25,710 bases of DNA from CAZXCQ01 sp964639275 (GTDB lineage Bacteria > Desulfobacterota > DSM-4660 > Desulfatiglandales > Desulfatiglandaceae): positions 1-25,710 of the forward strand of contig CAZXCQ010000053.1 in assembly GCA_964639275.1 (NCBI GenBank). The letters run 5' to 3'. Every line of letters starts with the position of its first letter. Within the stretch, counting starts at the first letter, position 1. The notes under the pieces are model-generated. The model was not told where the DNA came from and ran no database searches. It saw only the letters and a list, made by a program, of their open reading frames with translations. The translations under genes were made by a program, and so were the position numbers. Positions 20,700 to 25,710 of this stretch are shown here, piece after piece.

Positions 20700-22013
20700 A
20701 TGGAGTGGTGGGCTGTCTTGGCTTTTTTTATCGGGGGCCTGATCCTTGTGTTGCTTTCCGGCTTTCCGATCGCCTTCTCGTTTCTCTTTATCGACCTCGT
20801 GGGTATCCTGTTCTTTATGGGACCGCTTGGGCTCCGGCAGGTCCCCCTTCATGTCCTCAGCTCTCTTTCCACCTTTGTTTTGGCCCCGATCCCCATGTTC
20901 ATTTTTATGGGTGAACTGATGTTTCACTCCCGTATCGCCTACCACACCATTGATGTCATCGACCAATGGCTGACAAGGCTGCCCGGCAGACTCAGCCTGC
21001 TGGCGGCCGCCAGCGGCACGTTGTTTGCCGCCACAAGCGGTTCAACCATAGCGAATACCGCGATGCTGGGGACCGTGCTTCTTCCCGAGATGAAGGAGCG
21101 CGGCTACAAGACGCCCATGTCTGTCGGACCCATCATCGGGATAGGGGGTGTGGCCATGCTGATTCCCCCTTCCACCCTGGCCGTGGTGATGGCCAGTATT
21201 GGACATATCTCTGTGGGTGACATCCTGGTGGGGGGTACTATCCCGGGCCTCTTGATCGGGGCGCTTTATGTCTCCTATATCATCATCCGGTGCCGGCTAA
21301 ACCCGTCTCTTGCCCCTCAATATGAGGTCAAACCATCGCCCTTTCGGTTCAAGATCGTTGGAACCGTCAAATATGTCATTCCCATTGGGTTTATTATCTT
21401 TATGGTCCTGGGCCTGATGCTCCTTGGACTGGCAACGCCCACAGAGGCGGGGGCATCGGGTGTGATAGCCACCCTAATCGTGGCGCTTTGCTATCGACGG
21501 TTGAACTGGGCCATGCTCAAGGCCTCGCTGATCGGGACCCTGGAAATCACGACAATGGTCTTTATGATTATCGCCGCATCAAAGACCTTTAGCAGCATCC
21601 TCGCCTTTACCGGTGCAACCCGAGGACTCCTTGAAGTCATCCAGGGGCTGGACGTCCGCCCGCTTCTGATCCTGCTCGGTATGCAGTTGACTGTCTTTAT
21701 CATGGGGACCTTTATGGAGACCATCTCGATCATGATGATAGCCATCCCCATCTTTATGCCGATTGCGAAGACACTCGGGTTTGATCCGGTCTGGTTTGGT
21801 ATTCTGATGCTGATCAATCTGGAAATGGGGATGACAACACCGCCATTTGGCATGATGTTGTTTGTGATGAAGGGGGTGGCGCCACCCGAGATCACCATCA
21901 AAGAGATCTGCTACGCGGCAATGCCCTTTATCGTGTGTGACATGGCCGCCATGGCCATGATCATGGTCTGGCCCCAGTTGGCCATCTGGTTGCCACGTTT
22001 GATGAGTGGCTAA
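20700..22013 (+). CDS. TRAP transporter large permease subunit (DctM family)
   Basis: 437-aa polytopic protein, the ion-coupled transport channel of the TRAP system. It is rich in membrane helices along its whole length. Typical DctM segments include LLSGFPIAFSFLFIDLVGILFF, the loop LLAAASGTLFAATSGSTIANTAMLGTVLLPEMKERGY, GIGGVAMLIPPSTLAVVMASIG, and near the end INLEMGMTTPPFGMMLFVMKGV. The GGGGCAGGA sequence upstream of ATG 20700 can serve as a ribosome site. The length is standard and no defect is visible. The operon then continues with a LarA-like gene about 100 bp downstream. Confidence 0.92.
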   Translation: MEWWAVLAFFIGGLILVLLSGFPIAFSFLFIDLVGILFFMGPLGLRQVPLHVLSSLSTFVLAPIPMFIFMGELMFHSRIAYHTIDVIDQWLTRLPGRLSLLAAASGTLFAATSGSTIANTAMLGTVLLPEMKERGYKTPMSVGPIIGIGGVAMLIPPSTLAVVMASIGHISVGDILVGGTIPGLLIGALYVSYIIIRCRLNPSLAPQYEVKPSPFRFKIVGTVKYVIPIGFIIFMVLGLMLLGLATPTEAGASGVIATLIVALCYRRLNWAMLKASLIGTLEITTMVFMIIAASKTFSSILAFTGATRGLLEVIQGLDVRPLLILLGMQLTVFIMGTFMETISIMMIAIPIFMPIAKTLGFDPVWFGILMLINLEMGMTTPPFGMMLFVMKGVAPPEITIKEICYAAMPFIVCDMAAMAMIMVWPQLAIWLPRLMSG

Positions 22014-22072
22014 GTACTTGGTTCAAAATGTTATTGACCTCCGATCAACTTTCAAGACATGATCACAAAACG

Positions 22073-22090
22073 CGGCCCAAAAACGGGCCG
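22073..22090. other. Short intergenic hairpin
   Basis: CGGCCC and GGGCCG form a 6-bp GC stem with loop AAAAAC, 20 bp before the ribosome site of the LarA-like gene. There is no following T-run, so it is not a standard terminator; it might modulate read-through or mRNA stability between dctM and the next gene. Confidence 0.35.
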
Positions 22091-22112
22091 GTAAGACCCA
22101 GGAGGACATGCA

Positions 22113-23393
22113 ATGTTCAAAGAAATGGCTGAGCAACTAAAACTGCCCCGAATGAGAATGGTGGAGCAAATCTACGAGGTGCCGCCGGCCGTGGACGTGA
22201 CGGCAGAGGTGGATCGAGAATGGGGCCTCATTCAGGACAGGCTAAATCTGCCGGCAGGTTCGAGTGTGGCCGTGGCCGTGGGGAGCCGCGGTGTCTCCAA
22301 CCTGGCCGAGACGGTCCGGGCCGTGGTGGAAAGGCTAAGAGAGGCCGGCTACAACCCTTTTATCACCCCGGCCATGGGGTCCCACGGGGGGGCAACATCC
22401 GGTGGCCAAATCAATGTTCTTGGCCACCGGGGTGTTACCGAAGACACGGTCGGGGCCCCCGTGAGGGCGACCATGGACGTTGTGTCCATGGGTGAAGTGG
22501 ATGGCATCCCGCTCTTTATGGATCGCCTGGCGCACGAGGCAGACGCCATCGTACCCATCAATCGCGTCAAGCCCCACACCAACTTTATCGGATCGTGGGA
22601 AAGCGGCGTTCTCAAGATGATGGCCATCGGCCTGGGCAACCAGGTCGGTGCCGAACACTATCATCGGCTTTCACTGGTCAAGGATCTCTATACCATCATC
22701 ATATCGGCTGGCCGTGAGCTGCTCAAGCGATGTAAAGTGCTCTTTGCGGTGGGGATGGTGGAAAACCAGGAACACCAGACCGTCTCCGTCAGAATGGGCC
22801 TCCCCCGCGAGTGGGAATCGATCGAGGCCGGGCTGCTAAAATGGGCCCGCGCCCTGGTTCCCACGCTACCTCTCAAGGAGATCGATCTGTTGATCATCGA
22901 CGAGATGGGCAAGGAGATCAGCGGCGAAGGGATCGATCCCAATGTGGTGGGCCGTGATCGCCTCTCGTACGGCGCCAAGCGGGAATGGCCCAAGATTACC
23001 CGCATCTTTGCCCGAGACCTGACAGAGGCCACCGAAGGGAGCGCCGTGGGGATCAGCCAGGCCGATTTTACGACGCGGCGCCTTGTTGACAAAATCAACT
23101 TTGAGGTTACGGCCATCAACTGCCTCACTGCCTGCGGGCCAGAGGGTGCCTTTTTGCCCATGACCTTTGATACCGACAAGGAGGCCCTGGCAGTGGCCCT
23201 GATGACGCTCCGTCCCTGCACCCTCGAAGACGTGCGGATCATCCATATCCGCAATACGCTGGATGTCAAGCGGTTGCTCGTATCCGAGGGGTGCCTTCCC
23301 TTCCTGAAGGACCGAAGGGATGTAAAGATCGGTAGCGAGGACCTCTCACTAGAGTTAGACAGACAAGGCAATATCGTCTCGCGCCTGATGTAG
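22113..23393 (+). CDS. LarA-like (DUF2088) nickel-pincer racemase homolog
   Basis: 426-aa protein of the LarA superfamily. LarA is a lactate racemase that carries a covalent nickel-pincer nucleotide on a lysine and moves hydride with two histidines. Segments in the expected order are GSHGGAT (His91), RVKPHTNF (His155), GVLKMMAIGLG (Lys168) and EHYHR (His184); the Lys168-His184 spacing of 16 equals that between Lys184 and His200 of Lactobacillus LarA, from memory. The C-terminal half has NCLTACGPEGAFLPM. AGGAGG precedes ATG 22113 by 7 nt. It probably acts on a 2-hydroxyacid related to the transported substrate, since it follows the TRAP genes and shares a locus with a 2-oxoacid oxidoreductase. 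No larB/C/E cofactor genes are in the window. A non-catalytic or hydrolytic DUF2088 role remains possible. Confidence 0.78.
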   Translation: MFKEMAEQLKLPRMRMVEQIYEVPPAVDVTAEVDREWGLIQDRLNLPAGSSVAVAVGSRGVSNLAETVRAVVERLREAGYNPFITPAMGSHGGATSGGQINVLGHRGVTEDTVGAPVRATMDVVSMGEVDGIPLFMDRLAHEADAIVPINRVKPHTNFIGSWESGVLKMMAIGLGNQVGAEHYHRLSLVKDLYTIIISAGRELLKRCKVLFAVGMVENQEHQTVSVRMGLPREWESIEAGLLKWARALVPTLPLKEIDLLIIDEMGKEISGEGIDPNVVGRDRLSYGAKREWPKITRIFARDLTEATEGSAVGISQADFTTRRLVDKINFEVTAINCLTACGPEGAFLPMTFDTDKEALAVALMTLRPCTLEDVRIIHIRNTLDVKRLLVSEGCLPFLKDRRDVKIGSEDLSLELDRQGNIVSRLM

Positions 23394-23436
23394 GACCGGC
23401 GGCATATCCGTCGGGTAACACCGCAGGGCTTCTTTG

Positions 23437-24606
23437 CTACCCTCTCAGTTTGGAGGCGCAGGATTCAATCCTTTCAAGGGCCTTCTGGATGTTTTCCAGC
23501 GAGGTGGCATAGGAAAACCGCAAAAAGCCTTCACCGTAAAGACCGAAGTCTGTGCCAGCGAGCGTGGCTACGCCTCCCTCATTGAGAAAAAAGTCGGCGA
23601 TCTCTCTTGAAGACGTGCCGAGACCCGTGATGTTGGGGAAGAGATAAAAGGCCCCTTTGGGTATTGCGCAGGTGATGCCGGGGATCTCGTTGAGACCCCT
23701 CACAAAGAAGTCTCTCCTTTTTTTGAACTCTGCCACCATGGTGGCAACCGCATCCTGGGGTCCGTTCAGGGCGGAAATGGCAGCACGCTGGGTGGAGGAG
23801 GCGGTACAGGAGTTGCTGTTGGTCATCAGCCGGGTGATATGGGCTGCAAGATCGACGGGCATAACCCCGTAGCCAATTCGCCAGCCGGTCATGGCATAGG
23901 TCTTTGAGAATCCTTCGAGTATGATCAAGAGATCTTTGATGCCGTCAAAGGCCGAGACGCTCGCAAACCCACCGTCATACACCATCCGTGAATAGATCTC
24001 ATCGGAGAGGACGGGTATCTCCCGCTCCATTGCGATCTGGGCAATGTCCCTAAGGTCTTCCATTGGGAGTATTCCCCCGGTGGGGTTCTGGGGGGAATTG
24101 AGGATAATCAGTTTTGTACGGTCCGTTACCAGATCCTTCAACTCATTGACATCAAGGCTGAAATCCAGTTCTTCCCTGAGGGGAACAGGAACCGGCTTTG
24201 CCCCCACAAACCGGATGACCGATTCATAGATGGGAAACCCCGGATTGGGGTAGATCACCTCATCGCCCTCCTGAGCCAGTGCAAGGAGGGCAAAAAACAT
24301 GATGGGCTTGGCCCCCGGCGTGACAACGATATTGTCGATGCCCACGGACAACCCCCGAGACCGCGCCATCTCTTCGCAAATGGCCTCCCGGAGCTCAAAC
24401 ATACCCGCCGAAGGCCCGTAGTGCGTGTACCCCTCATCAAGGGCCTTTTTGGCCGTCTCTATGATGTGGGGAGGGGTGTCGAAATCGGGCTCCCCGATCT
24501 CCAGATGGATGATTTCCTTTCCGGCCCGCGCAAGGGCCTGTGCCTTTGCGAGCACCTCAAAGGCACTCTCTGTGCCGAGCAGTGAGACTCTTTTTGCAAA
24601 TTCCAT
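23437..24606 (-). CDS. Class I/II PLP-dependent aminotransferase
   Basis: 389-aa fold-type I aminotransferase of the aspartate/aromatic group. The active site is complete: Asn174 in SPQNPTGG, Asp202 and Tyr205 in SDEIYSRM, the PLP lysine Lys235 in GFSKTYAMTGWRIGYG with Arg243, and the carboxylate-binding Arg in FLRFSYA near the C terminus. The N-terminal LEIGEPDFDTP is typical of the family. It reads leftwards, convergent with the LarA-like gene, with a 43-bp gap and no clear terminator. It could transaminate an amino acid to the 2-oxoacid used by the oxidoreductase, but this family is also used in general amino-acid metabolism, so the link is only contextual. No strong ribosome site is seen before ATG 24606. 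Confidence 0.9.
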   Translation of the reverse strand: MEFAKRVSLLGTESAFEVLAKAQALARAGKEIIHLEIGEPDFDTPPHIIETAKKALDEGYTHYGPSAGMFELREAICEEMARSRGLSVGIDNIVVTPGAKPIMFFALLALAQEGDEVIYPNPGFPIYESVIRFVGAKPVPVPLREELDFSLDVNELKDLVTDRTKLIILNSPQNPTGGILPMEDLRDIAQIAMEREIPVLSDEIYSRMVYDGGFASVSAFDGIKDLLIILEGFSKTYAMTGWRIGYGVMPVDLAAHITRLMTNSNSCTASSTQRAAISALNGPQDAVATMVAEFKKRRDFFVRGLNEIPGITCAIPKGAFYLFPNITGLGTSSREIADFFLNEGGVATLAGTDFGLYGEGFLRFSYATSLENIQKALERIESCASKLRG

Positions 24607-24675
24607 AGCACGGTCCTACAGATTCCGGTAGCCTTTGCCCGAGGCCGCAGATATCTCCCGGCCTCTTTCCTATCC

Positions 24676-24781
24676 GGTAATAGTTCACCGCCCACTCGCT
24701 GCGCTCGTTCAGAGGCAAAGGACACAGAGATGATTTGTATTTTTCTTTGCGGCCTCGGTGTCTCTGCGGTGAACCGTTACC
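24676..24781. mobile_element. Second MITE-like element (106 bp, long inverted repeat)
   Basis: GGTAATAGTTCACCG (24676-24690) and CGGTGAACCGTTACC (24767-24781) are inverted repeats matching at 13 of 15 positions. Inside are further degenerate inverted segments of the kind GAGGCAAAGGACACAGAGA and TCTTTGCGGCCTCGGTGTCTCTG. A direct repeat CTATCC abuts both ends (24670-24675 and 24782-24787), fitting a target-site duplication. It is unrelated in sequence to the five-copy family. It separates the aminotransferase and DUF362 genes. Confidence 0.65.
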
Positions 24782-24849
24782 CTATCCCAAGGGCAAAAGA
24801 CGCGAAACAGGACTGAAAGTCAAGAAAAAACACTCCGGGATTCCCGTCT

Positions 24850-25710
24850 TCACTTCATCCAGCCCTTCTCCCTCAAGGGCGGAAAGATGACCCGCTGGGA
24901 ATACCAGTCAAGCGGGGGACAGCCCGGAACCCTGACAACTTTTGGCACACTCTCTTTTGACCCGCCGAGAAAGGCCCTCCTGAGGAGATAGGCCATTCCC
25001 GCCCTTACCCCACAGTTCCCCACAAGCCAAAACTCATCTGCATCCACGTCTGGTCTTATGGCGATTGGTTCCCGACCGATAATAACGGCATAGCTCTTTA
25101 TGGGGTCAGAATGTAAAGGAACCGTGGGTATTCTCGGTCTGCACCCGGGGCAGATACCTCCGGCATAAACATGAACGTTTGGAAATCTGCTTACAAACTG
25201 GAAGAGGGGTGGAAGCAACTCCTTTCTGACCGTATCCAGCGCTTCACCCACCACCCTGATGCCCCCGATGTCGATACTCCCCAGCCCGAGTCTTTGAGCT
25301 ACCTGGAGCAGGGCCAGGCTTGTGGGATCGACGCCCATCAGGTATGTGCCCACCGTATCGACGGCCACCGGGTCGGTCCCCGCAATCACCAGACCCATAT
25401 CCACCGCGGTTCCGGCATGGGGGCCAAATCCCTCCATGGCCTGCACGGCATCTACCACGGTGAGACCTGGAGGGAGCGCCTTTAAGAGATCAGCCAGTAC
25501 ACAAACCAGGTCAATTTCCCTGTGAAATTTCTTTCTGTCCTCATATCGGATGCAACCCAAAAGATTCTTTATCCCGACCGTTACCCCAGTCAAGAAGTGG
25601 GTCTTGGCCTTTGGAATATTGACAAATAGATCAGCCTCTACCAGGCTTTTGGGAAGCCGTATCTCCCTGAAGACATGACCGTCTACCGGTACCCAGACCT
25701 CCGGATCATT
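24850..25710 (-). CDS. DUF362 domain protein (5' end outside window)
   Basis: The reading frame stays open to the right edge of the window, so the N terminus is missing; the visible 286 residues include VNIPKAKTHFLTGVTVGIKNLLGC, the DUF362 signature (usual form KxHxxxxxTxxxKNxxG), and DPVAVDTVGTYLMGVDPTSL. DUF362 proteins are widespread in anaerobes, some fused to ferredoxin domains; their function is unknown and redox or Fe-S roles are only proposed. Several cysteines near the C terminus (GGICPGCRP, NCGVRAG, PGCPPLDW) could bind metal. A TTG at 25593 is an internal codon, not a start. It is on the same strand as the aminotransferase gene, about 240 bp upstream of it, with a MITE-like element between them. 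Confidence 0.8.
   Translation of the reverse strand, partial: NDPEVWVPVDGHVFREIRLPKSLVEADLFVNIPKAKTHFLTGVTVGIKNLLGCIRYEDRKKFHREIDLVCVLADLLKALPPGLTVVDAVQAMEGFGPHAGTAVDMGLVIAGTDPVAVDTVGTYLMGVDPTSLALLQVAQRLGLGSIDIGGIRVVGEALDTVRKELLPPLFQFVSRFPNVHVYAGGICPGCRPRIPTVPLHSDPIKSYAVIIGREPIAIRPDVDADEFWLVGNCGVRAGMAYLLRRAFLGGSKESVPKVVRVPGCPPLDWYSQRVIFPPLREKGWMK

Overview
This window looks like chromosomal accessory and catabolic DNA from an anaerobic, mesophilic bacterium, most plausibly a Desulfobacterota (deltaproteobacterial) sulfate reducer or syntroph. The support is indirect: CoA-dependent 2-oxoacid:acceptor oxidoreductase genes, a Mo/W bis-MGD oxidoreductase, Fe-S/FAD electron-transfer fusions, a TRAP transporter, a LarA-like protein, a DUF362 protein, and moderately GC-rich codons with frequent TTG starts. 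I see no rRNA, tRNA, CRISPR array, phage gene or transposase.

Region A (1-5.5 kb, + strand) has a GNAT acetyltransferase, a 571-bp non-coding stretch ending in a possible sigma-54 promoter, a tiny highly charged ORF, and then a tight four-gene cluster: an AdoMet-decarboxylase-like (SpeD-like) pyruvoyl enzyme, a FemAB/GNAT-fold acyltransferase, an ATP-grasp ligase and a fold-III PLP decarboxylase. Together these could build a decarboxylated, acylated or amino-acid-ligated amine. I do not recognise the set as a described pathway, and it is my main candidate for an undescribed system.

Region B (5.5-13 kb, - strand) has a DUF1566 protein, then a probable catabolic operon read leftwards: IclR regulator, EntE-like acyl-CoA ligase, Mo/W oxidoreductase related to acetylene hydratase, and an Fe-S/FAD protein. 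In the last of these a GltD-like module appears to be inserted inside a four-cluster ferredoxin subunit.

Region C (13.3-23.4 kb, + strand) has a GntR/FCD regulator, then gamma, GltD-ferredoxin fusion, alpha and beta subunits of a 2-oxoacid oxidoreductase, a DctPQM TRAP transporter and a LarA/DUF2088 protein. Region D (23.4-25.7 kb, - strand) has a class I aminotransferase and a DUF362 protein cut by the window edge. B and C together resemble the logic of anaerobic arylacetate breakdown (acid to acyl-CoA, alpha-oxidation to a 2-oxoacid, oxidative decarboxylation to a shorter acyl-CoA, as in the Pad pathway for phenylacetate), with TRAP uptake of the acid. The substrate is not determined.

The intergenic spaces carry five copies of a ~94-bp MITE-like element, all in the same orientation, with imperfect terminal inverted repeats, a strong internal hairpin and, for several copies, recognisable 8-bp target duplications. 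One copy sits on a start codon and another supplies the stop codon of a gene. A second, unrelated 106-bp inverted-repeat element with a 6-bp target duplication lies at 24.7 kb, and short ATTCC/GGAAT palindromes are scattered in the gaps.
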